NCBI RefSeq assembly: GCF_036884655.1
Contig: NC_088331.1
Coordinates: 15,901,501 to 15,965,500 of the forward strand
Source: Musa acuminata AAA Group
Lineage: Eukaryota; Streptophyta; Magnoliopsida; Zingiberales; Musaceae
Length of the DNA: 64,000 nt
Reading direction: 5' to 3'
Part shown: one piece after another, positions 33,728 through 45,822 of the stretch
Numbering within the stretch: position 1 is the first letter of the stretch
Layout: every line of letters starts with the position of its first letter
The notes under the pieces: model-generated
Database searches by the model: none
Told to the model about the DNA's origin: nothing
What the model saw: only the letters and a program-made list of their open reading frames with translations
Translations under genes and position numbers: made by a program

Positions 33728-35266
33728 ATGTCGTTTTCAAATCCCTTACGTGGCATACTTGATGTCAACCGCCTCACTGGTCCAAATTATACGGATTGGC
33801 TCCGTAACTTGAGAATTGTTCTCACAGCGGAGAAAATCGTGTACGTCCTTGATACAGTGATGCCTACGCCCGAAGAAGGGGCAAGCGAGGATGAGATCGC
33901 TCGCTACGTGAAGTACATTGATGACTCCACTCTTGCTCAGTGCTATATGTTGGGCTCTATGACTCCAGAGTTACAGAGACAACATGAAAAGATGGATGCC
34001 AGATCCATTCTCCTACATGTCCGTAAATTGTTTGAGGAACAGGGAAGGACTCAACGATATGAGATATCCAAGAGCCTTTTCCGCGCTAGGATGACTGAGG
34101 GGACACCGGTTCAGAACCATGTCCTAAAGATGATTGAGTGGATAGAGAAACTCACAGGTCTAGGAATGGTCCTAGAGGATAACTTGTGTGTGGACATTGT
34201 GCTTCAGTCCCTACCAGATTCCTTTTCACAGTTCATAATGAATTTTAATATGAACAAGCTTGAGGTGACTCTCCCAGAGCTCCTCAATATGTTGAGGGAG
34301 GCAGAGAGTACTATTAAGAAAGAGAAGCCAGTTCTCTACACTGGTGAGACCAGAAAGAAAAGGAAAGCAGAAAGGTCCCTTAAGAAGGGAAAGGGCAAGG
34401 GCAAACAAGGTAAAGCAAAGGTTGCTAAGAAAGACCCAACAAAGGACAAAGGCCAGTGCTTCCACTGTGATAAAGATGGGCACTGGAAGAGAAACTGCAA
34501 AGAGTACCTTGCAGAAAGGGCGAAACAAAAGCTTGATGAAGCTTCAGGTACATTCATGATCAGTCTCCATTTGTCAGACTCTTATGATAACACATGGGTA
34601 TTAGATACCGGTAGTGCTTATCATATATGCAATTCGTTGCAGGTTCTGGCAAGGCCTAGGAGACTAGAGAGAGGCGAGATGGACCTCAAGATGGGTAATG
34701 GAGCAAAAGTTGCTGTATTAGCTGTTGGCGAGGTCGCCCTACATCTGTCTAGTGGAGCTTTTATTGCATTAGATGCATGTTATTTTGTTCCTTCTATTAT
34801 CAAAAACATTATCTCCATTTCATGTTTAACAGTTAGTGGATATAAATTTGTTTTTGAGAACAATGGTTGTTCGATATTATTAGATGATAAGATCATCACG
34901 AAAGGAACATTGCATAATGGTTTATTTATGTTAGACACCACTCCACATATCATGAATATAAATGTGTCCAAAAGGAAACGAGATGAGTTGAACAGTGCAT
35001 ACCTGTGGCATAGTAGGCTAGGTCACATCCATGAAAGAAGGATTCAAAAGTTGCTAAATGATGGATATCTAGATCCATTCGACTATGTGTCATATGCAAC
35101 TTGTGAGCCTTGCATTCGTGGAAAACTGACCAACTCTCCATTTAGTGGAACTGGAGAGAGAGCCACGGAGTTGTTGGAACTCCCATGTCAACTCATGCCA
35201 TTGGAGGTTACTCCTACTTCATTACATTTACTGATGATTTCTCAAGGTATGGATATGTGTACTTAA
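33728..35266 (+). CDS. gag-pr: Copia Gag-protease (with GAG-pre-integrase), frameshifted before integrase
   Basis: The ORF is open from 33704; I prefer the ATG at 33728 ([20 protein letters not shown]), which matches usual copia gag starts. Capsid-like region about residues 1-200. CCHC knuckle [14 protein letters not shown] at about 244-257, after a lysine/glycine-rich linker. Protease active site LDTGS with Asp at residue 293. GAG-pre-integrase [11 protein letters not shown]...CEPCIRGK at about 425-465. The frame ends at 35266 in 20-30 nonsense codons, because a short deletion near 35175-35185 joins the sequence to the integrase part in another frame. Gag and protease themselves look intact. 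Confidence 0.85.
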   Translation: MSFSNPLRGILDVNRLTGPNYTDWLRNLRIVLTAEKIVYVLDTVMPTPEEGASEDEIARYVKYIDDSTLAQCYMLGSMTPELQRQHEKMDARSILLHVRKLFEEQGRTQRYEISKSLFRARMTEGTPVQNHVLKMIEWIEKLTGLGMVLEDNLCVDIVLQSLPDSFSQFIMNFNMNKLEVTLPELLNMLREAESTIKKEKPVLYTGETRKKRKAERSLKKGKGKGKQGKAKVAKKDPTKDKGQCFHCDKDGHWKRNCKEYLAERAKQKLDEASGTFMISLHLSDSYDNTWVLDTGSAYHICNSLQVLARPRRLERGEMDLKMGNGAKVAVLAVGEVALHLSSGAFIALDACYFVPSIIKNIISISCLTVSGYKFVFENNGCSILLDDKIITKGTLHNGLFMLDTTPHIMNINVSKRKRDELNSAYLWHSRLGHIHERRIQKLLNDGYLDPFDYVSYATCEPCIRGKLTNSPFSGTGERATELLELPCQLMPLEVTPTSLHLLMISQGMDMCT

Positions 35267-37593
35267 TGAAGTACAAGTCCGAGGCCTTTGAGAAATTCAG
35301 AGAGTATAAGAATGAGGTGGAGAACCAGACTGGAAAGAGTATCAAAACTCTTCGATCAGATCGAGGAGGTGAGTACTTAAGTACAGAGTTTACTCACTTC
35401 CTCAAGGACCATGGGATATTATCCCAATGGACACCTCCTTATACACCTCAGCTCAATGGTGTCTCTAAAAGGAGAAATCGTACATTATTAGATATGGTAC
35501 GGTCCATGATGAGTTTCGCTGACCTACCCATCTCATTCTGGGGATATGCCCTAGAAACCGCAGCTTACCTTCTGAACAGAGTTCCAACTAAGTCGGTGGT
35601 GTCTACACCATATGAGATATGGAAAGGGAAGAAGCCTGATCTTAAAGTAGTTAAGATTTGGGGCTGCTCTACCCATGTTAAAAGACACAACCCCGATAAG
35701 TTAGAATCAAGGACAGGGCGATGTAAATTTGTGGGATACCCCAAGGAAACTTGTGGGTATTACTTCTATCATCTCGAGGACCAAAAGGTCTTTGTAGCTA
35801 AGAGAGCAGTGTTCCTTGAGAAGGAACACATTCTTGACGGAGACAGTGGGAGAATGATAGAATTGAGCGAGGTTGGAGAACCAAGCTCAAGCACCACTCT
35901 ACAGCCCGAGTCTGTTCAGGTATCTAATACACAAGTTTCAACTTTACGCAGGTCTGATAGAGTATCCCATCCTCCTGAGAGATATGTGGGACATATTAGA
36001 GCAGAGGATGCTGAGGATATTGATCCTCAGACCTACGAGGAGGCTATTATGAGTATAGACTCCGGGAAGTGGAAAGAAGCCATGAATTCTGAGATGGATT
36101 CTATGTACTCCAATAAGGTTTGGAACCTAGTTGATGCACCCGAAGGTATTGTACCCATCGGTTGCAAGTGGATCTTTAAGAAAAAGATCGGAGTAGATGG
36201 AAAGGTAGAGACCTATAAAGCAAGGCTAGTGGCTAAGGGGTATCGTCAAAGGCAAGGTGTTGACTACGACGAAACTTTCTCACCCGTAGCAATGCTAAAA
36301 TCCATCAGAATTCTATTGGCTATTGCAGCACACTATGATTATGAGATCTGGCAGATGGATGTGAAAACCGCATTCCTCAACGGGAACCTGGAGGAGGAGG
36401 TGTATATGATGCAACCTGAGGGATTCGTGTCCAAGAACTGCCTAGATAAGGTGTGTAGGTTGCTTAGATCCATTTATGGACTAAAGCAAGCTTCCCGAAG
36501 TTGGAACATAAGATTTGATGAGGCAATCAGATCTTATGACTTCGTTAAGAACGAAGATGAGCCTTGTGTATACAGAAAGGTAAGTGGGAGCGCTATTAGC
36601 TTTTTGGTGTTATATGTGGATGACATCCTCATCATTGAGAATGACATAGGAATGCTATCCACAGTAAAGGCTTGGTTATCTAGACACTTCTCCATGAAGG
36701 ACTTAGGAGAAGCATCTTATATCTTGGGGATTAGAATCTATAGAGATAGATCCAAAAGGATGCTTGGCTTGTCCCAGTCCAGGTACATAGAAACTATTGT
36801 CAAAAGGTTTGGCATGGAAAATTCCAAGAGAGGTCTCATACCGATGAGACATGGGATATCGCTTTCTACGAGTATGTCCCCAAAGACTCTAGAAGAAAGG
36901 GCGAACATGGATATGATACCTTATGCCTCAGCAATAGGGTCTATCATGTATGCCATGCTATGTACTAGGCCTGATATAGCGCATGCTCTGAGTGTCACGA
37001 GCAGGTATCAGGCGGATCCAGGCTTGGAGCACTGGAAAGCAGTAAAGTGTATCCTTAAGTACTTGAGAAGGACTAAGGATCTTTTACTAGTATATGGAGG
37101 TAATAGCCTTAAGGTTGAAGGCTACACTGACTCAAGTTTTCAGTCTGATGTCGATGATAGCAAGTCGAATTCAGGGTATGTGTACACCTTGAATGGAGGA
37201 GCAGTGTGCAGGAAGAGTTCCAAGCAAGATACCACTGCTGACTCGACCACAGAGGCGGAGTACATTGCTGCATTAGATGCAGCAAAGGAGGGAGTCTGGG
37301 TGAAGAAGTTCATCACAGATTTGGGAGTCGATACAGATAGCGACAAGTCGACTTCCTTATATTGCGACAACTATGGGGTGATTACTCAAATAAGGGAACC
37401 CGGGTCTTATCAGAAGCATGTTCTGAGGAGGTTCCACCTTATCAGAGAGATCGTGACCCGAGGAGATGTAGCAGTGGAAAGAGTTCCATCCGAAGATAAC
37501 ATTGCAGATCCACTAACAAAGCCATTGTCTCAGATTGTCTTTGAGCGTCACAGGGGTCTGATGGGGATCAGACACATAGGTGATTGGCTTTAG
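35185..37593 (+). pseudogene. pol: Copia integrase (inactive) - reverse transcriptase - RNase H
   Basis: An 802-codon open frame covers the rest of pol. The start shown is just the first in-frame ATG; the true protein would come from the gag frame. Integrase core: [27 protein letters not shown] (second catalytic Asp), PPYTPQLNG. The first catalytic Asp segment is deleted just upstream. The position 36 residues after the second Asp, where the catalytic Glu should be, is Lys (AAA at 35467-35469). RT: GCKWIFKKKIG, QMDVKTAFLNG, LYVDDIL. RNase H: YTDSSFQSD, STTEAEYIAA, LYCDNYG. RT and RNase H keep their catalytic acids and have no stops. The PPT follows within 15 bases of the stop. Confidence 0.85.
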
Positions 37594-37596
37594 GTC

Positions 37597-37607
37597 AAGT
37601 GGGAGAT
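37597..37607 (+). other. Polypurine tract of Angela-like element 1
   Basis: AAGTGGGAGAT lies immediately before the 3' LTR start TGCTAGTC. Confidence 0.75.
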
Positions 37608-39099
37608 TGCTAGTCATAAGTGCCCAGCAAGCCAATCACGTGAGTGATGGCACGTGTGACTTGATACAGAATCTTTTTGCTTATTATATTTTGGCGTATA
37701 TCACTTTATAACTATTGCATAAATGCATATATATTGTGATGTCCTTGGATTTGTGCAATGGGAATCGGATCGTGATGAGATCACGATAATGAGATCGATT
37801 CACCTTTAAACACATATCCTAAATAATCCCGGTCATAGGTTACTCGAGAGGGACATCGTGATAACCGGATAGACTGGTGTGCTGTATACCCATCCATATG
37901 ATGGATGCAGCTGGTCTCATAGCTGCTCGTGTAGGGACACTAGGGATACAGTACAGGTGCTCATTGGAGAATGAGTTCACTGATTGATCCGCTTACGGAA
38001 TGCTGGATGGTTGATGATGCCTTATTGTCAGACAACGATTCCGTAGTCCTAGTGGTGTATCTGGTTCTTAGACTTGAGACACTAAGGATGTCCTGTATGA
38101 GTGCTCCACTCTTTGATACCAGACTTATAGGTTTGGCTGTTCCCAGATCTAGTACAGCTGGTCATTGGGAGTGGTAGTCGACCTTACGAGGGCTATTGAG
38201 TGTCGATAGAGGATCATCCACTCTCGGTATCATGAGAGGAATATCCCATGTGTTCTTGCTCAGACAAATCCCTGGCCAGGGTCATTCGGGTTGAGAGAGA
38301 AAGAGTTCTCCGGGAGAATCCGATTAGAGCGATACTCGAGTAGAAACCGTATGGGTCTGACAGCACCATGCTCGATATACGGTCTCTGGGATATTAGATG
38401 GATGAGGGACTATAGGTACATGGTAACTGAGGACAGACAGGTCCAATGGATTGGATTCCCCTGTATCGTCTGGGGACTACGGCGTAGTGGCCTAGTACTT
38501 CCGTAGTCGATGAGTCGAGTGAATTATTACAGAGATAATAATTCACTGAGTTAGAAGGAGTTCTGACAGGTATGACTCACGGCCAGCTCGATATTGGGCC
38601 TAGAGGGTCACACACATATGGTAGGCATTGCGATGAGTAGAGGTTCGGATATGAGATATCCGACGGAGCCCTTGTCTTATTGGATGCAGATCCAATACCC
38701 ACTAGGGAAGGACCTATTAGGGTTTGACACGGGATCTCTATAAATATGAGGGATTCACAGCCTCATAGGCTAGAGTCTTTGCTTGCCCTTCCTATTCTCC
38801 TCTCCCTCTCCCCTCAGAGTAGGCCTGGAGTTTTGAGGAGCGTCGTCGCAACCCTGCTGTGTGGATCACCGCTAGAGAGGAGGACGCTTGACCTCCTTCA
38901 CCCTCTCCTAAGGATCTGCAAGGAAACAGGGATATACGATCTCCCTAGGTAACACAATCTTTATACGCAGTTTTGTGTTTTTTGCGGATTTTGCGCACCA
39001 ATCTTCGCACGACGATGAACATCTTTTTGGGAATCGGGGATTTTTGTTTTCTTGTTCTTCCGCTGCGCATATGATGTCGCCCCCTATGATTTCCCAACA
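37608..39099 (+). repeat. 3' LTR of Angela-like element 1 (1492 bp)
   Basis: It has the same length as the 5' LTR and about nine single-base differences by eye. It ends CCCAACA before target duplication CTAAC (39100-39104). Confidence 0.92.
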
Positions 39100-39104
39100 C
39101 TAAC

Positions 39105-40145
39105 TTAATTAGGGGCCAATTGGGCCCTTAACAAACCCAAATTGGGCCGAATGGAACAGCCCATTCGGACCCAGAATTCCTAGCCGGCGGTGGCATCGCC
39201 CAGGAGACTTGGTCTCCTAGGGATTCTGGGCGATGGTACCGCCCCTGTCAGGCAGTAGTACCACCGGTAGTTATTACTGCCAGTGGTGGTACCGCCCTTG
39301 TCAAGTGGTGGTACTGCCTGAGCTTGGTCGTCGAGCACTGTTATGCGATAGTATCGCCCAGACTGAGCGGTAGTACCGCTTAGTGATAGATGATAGGCGG
39401 TAATACCACCCAGTTATGGCGGTAGTACCGTCAGGACCCTAGAAATCCAGGAATGAACACTTTTAACCTCCATTTTTGAACTCATTGGGGCCTATAAAAA
39501 CCCTACCCTTTCCTGCATGAAAGGGCATGAAAAACTTGCTTTAATCTTGAGTCTTTGAGGCCTTAAAGTGTTGTAAAAGCTAGAGTTCTCCTCCTTCTTT
39601 CTTCTAAGTGTTAGAGATCATTTAAGAGATGAGTGAAACTTGTAAGGGTTGTCTCCTAAACCCGTCAAAAGGAGAAAAACTGTAAAAGGGTGATTGGTCT
39701 TCGCCTATTGAAGGAAGGCCTCTAGTGGATGTTAGTGACTTAATTGGAGGAGGAAGCCGATAGTGGATGTATGTTATGTTGACCAAACTACTCTAAAACC
39801 TCAGTTTACATTTACTTTGAACATCTTTCCTTTATAGCAAACAACCTCTCCTCCTTACTGTACTTTAAATACGTCTACATTCACTTTGGCATAAAACATT
39901 TTTCGAGATTGGTTTTCTATGAAGACTTTATGAAATATACATTTTTGTGATTTATACTATTGCAAATCACCTTAATCTTCTCTTGCATTTTCACTTTAGA
40001 CTTCAAGCTCAAATTCCTTCCGAAACGAATTGAGTTGAATCGACTTTAATCGAAACAAGGTTTTTGAAATCGTGAAAGTTTTTCATTGTACTAATTCACC
40101 CCCCAACCCCCCCCCCCCCCCCTTAGTGCGCTCTTAATCCTAACA
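39105..40145 (+). repeat. 5' LTR of element A, piece 2
   Basis: It resumes the A LTR after the Angela-like guest (TTAATTAGGGGCCAATTGGGCCC). It contains a palindrome-rich segment with GGCGGTAGTACC-type units (39180-39440), a TATA box TATAAAAA at 39493-39500, a poly-C tract at about 40100-40122 broken by AA, and the end ATCCTAACA. Confidence 0.8.
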
Positions 40146-40147
40146 AT

Positions 40148-40159
40148 TTATATCAGAGC
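40148..40159 (+). other. Mutated primer-binding site of element A
   Basis: TTATATCAGAGC differs from TGGTATCAGAGC at its first bases. The position after the LTR end is right. Confidence 0.6.
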
Positions 40160-40195
40160 AAGGTTCACTCTTAGTTGGATTAAAACCCAAGAGAG

Positions 40196-41752
40196 ATGAC
40201 ATTTGTCGGGAACCAAGAGGGTCACTCAATTACACGTCTGCCTATGTTTAATGGGACAGATTATACATATTAGAAGACTCGAATAAGGATCTTCCTTATT
40301 TCTATGGATTTTGAGCTTTAGAACGTTGTTGAAAATGGTATTCAAAAGTCTTCTCTTCTAATGAACGATTGGAATGAGTTGGAGAAGAAGACTTTCATGT
40401 TAAATGCCAAGGCTATGAATGCCTTGTTTTGTTCACTAGATAAAAACAAGTTCAATCGTGTTTCGATTTGTGAAATGACTTTTGATATTTGGCACATATT
40501 AGAAGTGACTCATGAAGGCATGAGTAGAGTGAAAGAGTCAAAAATTAACCTTTTAGTATATTCTTATGAACTATTTCGAATGAAACCAAGTGAGACCATA
40601 GGAGACATGTACACCCATTTTACGGATGACGTCAATGGCCTGAAAGGACTCGGTAAAGGTTTTTCGGATTTCGAGCTCGCTAATAAAGTTTTAAGATCCC
40701 TTCCAAAGAGTTGGGACCCTAAAGTCATGGTCATTCAAGAGGCCAAAGATTTAAACAACTTTCCTCTTGAAGAATTAATTGGGTCACTAATGACCTACGA
40801 AATGACATGCAAAGCTCATGAAGAGCATGAGGACACCCTTCCAAAGAACAGGAAGGATATGATACTTAGAATTCAAGAAGACCACTTAAGAGAAAACTCA
40901 AGTGATGAGGACTTTGACGATGACTTGACACTTTTAACAAGAAAATTTAAAAAATTCATTAAAAGAAATAAATTTAAAAATGACACTAAAAATAAATTTA
41001 AACCCAAGAAAGACTAAGTAATTTACTACGAATGCAAGAAGCCGAGATACTATAAAAGAGAATGTCCCCAAGCCAAGAAGAGAACACCAAAGAAAAAGGT
41101 ACTCAAAGCAACATGGGATGACTCAAGCACATCTAAAGAAGAGGAGTCTAACACTGAGCAAGTTGCTCATTATGCACTAATGGCCATTGGAGAGGAGGTA
41201 TCTAATTCAATTGATGCAAATTTATCATTGGATGAATTATTTAATATTTTTCATTATTTATTTGATGAATGCAGAACAATTAATAGAAAATATAAATTGT
41301 TAAAAAAGAAGCATGATTCTCTTATTAGTAATTTTGATAAATTAAAAATTAAGTATAATGATAATTTAGCTCTATGTACGAAATGCCATGATTTAGAAAT
41401 AATTCAAAAGGAGAACTTGCTACTCACGGATACCTTAAAGAAATTTGAGATTGGTAGCAAGTCATTGAACATGATCCTTACCGATAAGAGTCACGTTCAC
41501 AAAAGAAGTGGAATCAGATTTGTGAGAAGCTCTCACCAAAATCCAACCACCTTCATTAAAGGCCCTATCTTGTATATTTTGTACCAAAACAAATGCAACT
41601 TTTATTGCAAATATGGACATAGAGCTTATCATTGTCCATTCAAGAAGGTTAGTCCAAACAAATTGATTTGGGTTCCTAAAGGAACTATAAAGAATTTCAT
41701 GCAACATGATAAGCAATTTAGAACGGTTTTTGAGGCACCCGAGGTCAATTAG
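40196..41752 (+). pseudogene. gag: Sirevirus-like gag of element A (three in-frame stops)
   Basis: A single frame of 519 codons has stops at 40271 (TAG), 40319 (TAG) and 41015 (TAA) but no frameshift. N-terminal PMFNGTDYTY, capsid-like ELEKKTFMLNAKAMNALF and ETIGDMYTHFTDDVNGLKGL. A mutated first knuckle follows (YECKKPRYYKRECPQ; the His is lost). Then an acidic/coiled segment and a second C-x3-C-x4-H-x4-C knuckle (CNFYCKYGHRAYHC), and a VSPNKLIWVPKGT tail. In Sirevirus polyproteins this tail precedes protease, but here the frame ends and no protease follows. Element B inserted 70 bases downstream. Confidence 0.75.
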
Positions 41753-41826
41753 GTACCTAAAAATTATCATCTTTTTTAAAAACGTATACCATCACAAGCT
41801 AGAAGTAAGAGATGATATCTTGCTTT

Positions 41827-43299
41827 TGTTGAATCTCAGATTTTGATGATGACGTCAATTATCATTTATTATCTAATCTATATGTTGAGATAAGTGTGCA
41901 GGATTAACTATGATGAAAGTAAGATATGCAGCAGGAGTTATGCCGGAGTCAAGACTATGATCACGTTGGGGGTTCGAGAATTCGACGGAAGTTCGGACGG
42001 TCGTCGGAGGTTCTACGGGAACAAATCTGAGAAGTCCAGGAGCTTGCCAAAGAAGCTCGTCGGAACTTGCCAAGTGGATCGTCGCAAGTCCAGGAGTTTG
42101 CCGGAAGTCCACAGGAGAATCACCGAGGGTTCATCGGATGATCGACGGAAGCTCGTCGGAATAAGCGATTGACGCACCGGAGCAAGTTGCAGTAAATGTC
42201 TTAAGAAATTCGTAGTTAGTACGATGATTAAGTTAGAAATGGGAGGTGATCCCATTAACTTAATCTTGGGGCAATTGGGCCAAATGGATCAGCCCATTAA
42301 GACTCAGATTACTTGGCCAGAGGTGGCACTGCCTGGGTCGACGGTGGCACCGCCCAGGGCTCAGTCTTTGAGCTATGGCTAGGTGGTGCAACCGCTTCTG
42401 ACAGAGGTGCAACCGCTTGAGCTCAGTCTCCGATCTCTGGCAGGATGTGCAACCGCCCCTAATAAGCGGTGGCACCGCCTAGAGGCTCAGTCTTCGAGCT
42501 CTGCCAAGCAGTGCAACCGCCCCAGTCAAGCGGTGCAACCACCAGACCCCGAAATTCCGGGAGATGACAATTTTGAGCTCGGAATTCAAACTAGTTTGGG
42601 GCCTATAAATACCCCACCCTTTTAGCAATGAAAGGGCAATAAAAAACCACTGAAACCCTGATCTTACTCTGTGATTTTTAGATCTCAAAAGTGTTGTATG
42701 AGTTAAAAGTTCTCCTTCCTCTTTTCTTCCAAGTTTTGATCTGTCAAGAGAGGAAAGAAAATTCTATAAGGGTTGTCTCCTAAGCCCGTCAAAAGGAGTG
42801 AAATTGTAAAAAGGTGGTTGGCCTTCGCCTATTGAAGGAAGGTCTCTAGTGGACGTCGGTGACCTCGTCGGTGGAGGAAGCCAAAAGTGGATGTAGGTCA
42901 AGATTGACCGAACCACTCTAAATCTCGGTTTGCATTTACTTTGAGCATATTATCTTTATTGCAAACCTCCTCAATAGCTTACTGCCTTCTGTGCATTTAC
43001 GATCGTGTTTCAAAGTTTAGTATTTTCTAAATCGGCGTTCAGACGTAAATCAGTTTTATCGTATGGACATTATATTTTAGTTTACACTTACATTCTAATT
43101 TCCATCATAACTGCAAACTACCTTCATAGACTTGCTTTAACTACAACTTGCTTGATCACAAGTTAAAGTGATTTACGAATCGGCTTTTCTACCGAAATCG
43201 CTCTTATCGTACGAACGCAGTTTTAATCGTCGAAAGTTTTCCGCTGCACTAATTCACCCCCCCCCCCCCCCCCCCCTCTTAGTGCTCTTGATCCTAACA
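41827..43299 (+). repeat. 5' LTR of element B (1473 bp)
   Basis: Starts TGTTGAATCTCAG and ends ATCCTAACA. TATA box at 42604-42611 in GGGGCCTATAAATACCCC. Palindromes with GGTGGCACCGCC and GGTGCAACCGC lie at 42310-42545. A poly-C run of about 20 lies at 43257-43276. Confidence 0.88.
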
Positions 43300-43301
43300 A
43301 T

Positions 43302-43313
43302 TGGTATCAGAGC
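43302..43313 (+). other. Primer-binding site of element B
   Basis: TGGTATCAGAGC lies two bases after the LTR end. Confidence 0.9.
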
Positions 43314-43349
43314 GGGGTTAACTCTCAAATGGATTAAAACCCAAGAGAG

Positions 43350-44930
43350 ATGGCATACGTCGGAAACCAAGAGGGCCATTCTATTACACGTCCACCCATG
43401 TTCAATGGGACAAACTACACCTATTGGAAGACCCGAATGAGGATCTTCCTTATTTCAATGGATTTTGAACTTTAGAATCTTGTCGAAAGTGGATTTTCAA
43501 AGTCTTCTCTTCTAATGATCGATTGGAATGAATTGGAGAAGAAGACTTTCGCTCTTAATGCAAAGGCTATGAATGCCTTATTTTGTGCGCTTCATAAAAA
43601 TGAGTTTAATCGTGTTTTAGTTTGTGAAACCGCTTTTGATATTTGGCATACACTCGAAGTAACTCACGAAGGCACAAGTAGAGTGAAAGAGTCAAAAATT
43701 AATCTTTTGATACACTCTTTTGAACTTTTCCGAATGAAACCGAGCGAGACTATTGGCGACATGTACACCCATTTCACGGATGTCGTCAATGGTCTAAAAG
43801 GACTCGGCAAAAGTTTTTTGGATTTTGAGCTCGTAAATAAGATTCTAAGATCCCTTCTTAAGAATTAGGACCCTAAAGTTACTGCTATTCAAGAGGCTAA
43901 AGATTTAAACAACTTCCCTCTTGAAGAACTAATCGGGTCATTAATGACTTATGAAATGACATGCAAGGCTCATGTAGAGCAAAAAGACATCCTTCCAAAG
44001 AACAGGAAGGATATGACACTTAGAACTTTAGATGACCACTTGAGAGAAAACTCAAGTGATGAGGACTATGACGATGACTTGACACTTCTAACAAGGAAAT
44101 TCAAAAAATTCATTAAGAGAAACAAGTTTAAAAATGACAAAAAATAAACTTGAACCCAAAAAGGACCAAGTTATTTGCTACGAGTGCAAAAAGCCGGGAC
44201 ACTACAAAAGTGATTGTCCCCAAGCCAAGAAGAGAACATTAAAGAAGAAGGCACTCAAAGTAACGTGGGATGACTCGAACGCATCCGAAGAAGAGGAGTC
44301 CAACACCGAGCAAGTTGCTCATTACGCCTTAATGGCCATCGGAGAGGAGATAACAAATTTAATTGATGCAGATTTATCATTTGATGAGTTATTAAATGCA
44401 TTCTATGACTTATTTGATGAATGCAAGATTATTAGTAGAAAATATAAATTACTAAAAAAGGAGCATGATAGTCTTACTTATAATTTCGATAAGTTAAAAA
44501 CTAAATATCATGATAGTTTAGGTTCTTGTATAAAATGTCATGATCTAGAAACTATCCAAAAGGAAAACTTGCTACTTAAGGACACCTTGAAGAAATTCGA
44601 GGTTAGTAGCAATTCTTTGAACATGATCCTTACAAACAAGGGTCACGTTCCCAAAAGAAGTGGAATCGGATTTGTGAGAAATCCTCACCAAAATCCAACC
44701 ACCTTCATAAAAGGCCCATCCTACATGTTCGACACCAAAGTAAATGCAACTTTTGTTGCAAACATGGACACAAAACATATTATTGTCCATTCAAGAAAAT
44801 TAGTCCGAACAAATTAATTTGGGTTCCTAAAGGAACCATGATAAACTCTATGTAACATGACAAACAATGTAGATTAGTTTTTGAGGCACCCAAAAGTAAA
44901 TGGGTACCTAAAAATTATCTTGTCTTGTAG
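43350..44930 (+). pseudogene. gag: Sirevirus-like gag of element B (stops and frameshifts)
   Basis: It starts MAYVGNQEGHSITRPP at 43350. In-frame stops at 43473 and 43866 (TAG); a frameshift near 44134-44147; another near 44735 that throws the second knuckle out of frame. The first knuckle is intact: CYECKKPGHYKSDC. Capsid-like region as in A (ETIGDMYTHFTDVVNGLKGL). The frame beyond 44817 can be followed to a WVPK-type tail ending near 44930. No protease follows. It is strongly similar to the A and D gags. Confidence 0.75.
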
Positions 44931-45822
44931 AAACGTAAACCATCCCAAGCTGGGAGCAAGAAATAATATCCTGCTCTTTGGATTCTCGATATTCATAACC
45001 CGAGATCCAAAAAGAACACGTGATGCTCCCTAGCCTAAATAACAAAAAGAGGATTAAAAAATTAAAATTACAAGAGCAATACAGATATAATCCTATTTGA
45101 TCCCTCAGAATTGGAAACCCATGATTCTACCTTCACATATCCTTTGGTTTTCCGAACCCATCAAATTGGCTTGTTTGTTACTTTCAAATCCAACTATATC
45201 ATGAACTTACATCTTGTAAGCAAGTTTGTCATGGACTTGTAAAACTTACAAACTTGGATAACTTGTCATAAACATGCATACGACATTTGAAGTAGAGTAT
45301 GCACGTCACTAGATCTATCTTGATCGTACAAAATTTCTCATTTTAAAATGAAAATTCTTACGTAATTACTTAAGTAAAGTTGACTGCTACATAAATAAAA
45401 TTTTTTCTCAAGTCAAAAACATTCAAATCAGACCACACAATAGTCAAAACGAGTGCTCACTGCCTGCAGGCGGTGGCATCGCCCTAGCTGGAGGTAGCAC
45501 CTCCGGCTATCACGTATTGCAAGTGGTTGCACCACCCAGCCAGCGGTGCAACCGCCCGCAATCCTGCCCCCTTTTAAACCAAGCTAGGGTCGGTGGTGGA
45601 ACCGACCCCAACTCACTCCCTTCCCCTCTTTACTCTTCCAATGCTTCTCCACCTCCATTTCTCCCCTCTTAGCATCTCAAATACTTCTCATTTCGAAGCA
45701 AAAGATCAACAATCTCTCCTTTTCTTGAAGATCTCACTTAAGGTATTCTCTAAGAAACCTCTAAATTCTGTTTTTGATTCATTTACTCTTGCTTATTACT
45801 ATCCTCTTAAATAATAGTAGTT
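44931..45822 (+). other. Spacer and 5' region of the captured ORF in element B
   Basis: To about 45430 the DNA is AT-rich and non-coding and matches A from 50425. From 45463 to 45600 it carries GGCGGTGGCATCGCC and GGTGCAACCGCC palindromes like the LTR U3, a TTTTAAACC box and a GGTCGGTGGTGGAACCGACC palindrome, followed by a CT-rich leader. The leader has a plausible 5' splice site (AAG before GTATTC, near 45740). A has the same arrangement at 50950-51276. This suggests the captured unit arrived with its own promoter/leader. Confidence 0.45.

Larger units (their letters stand above)
30327..39099 (+). mobile_element. Angela/Tork-like Ty1/copia retrotransposon 1 (near complete)
   Basis: 8.77 kb with two 1492-bp LTRs, PBS, long leader, gag-protease and pol ORFs and PPT, flanked by target duplication CTAAC (30322-30326 and 39100-39104). 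By eye I count only about nine substitutions between the LTRs, so it inserted recently. Domain order GAG-PR-IN-RT-RH is copia. The LTR, leader and protein style suggest the Angela/Tork group (tentative). The polyprotein is interrupted by a small deletion in integrase. It sits in the 5' LTR of A. Confidence 0.9.
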
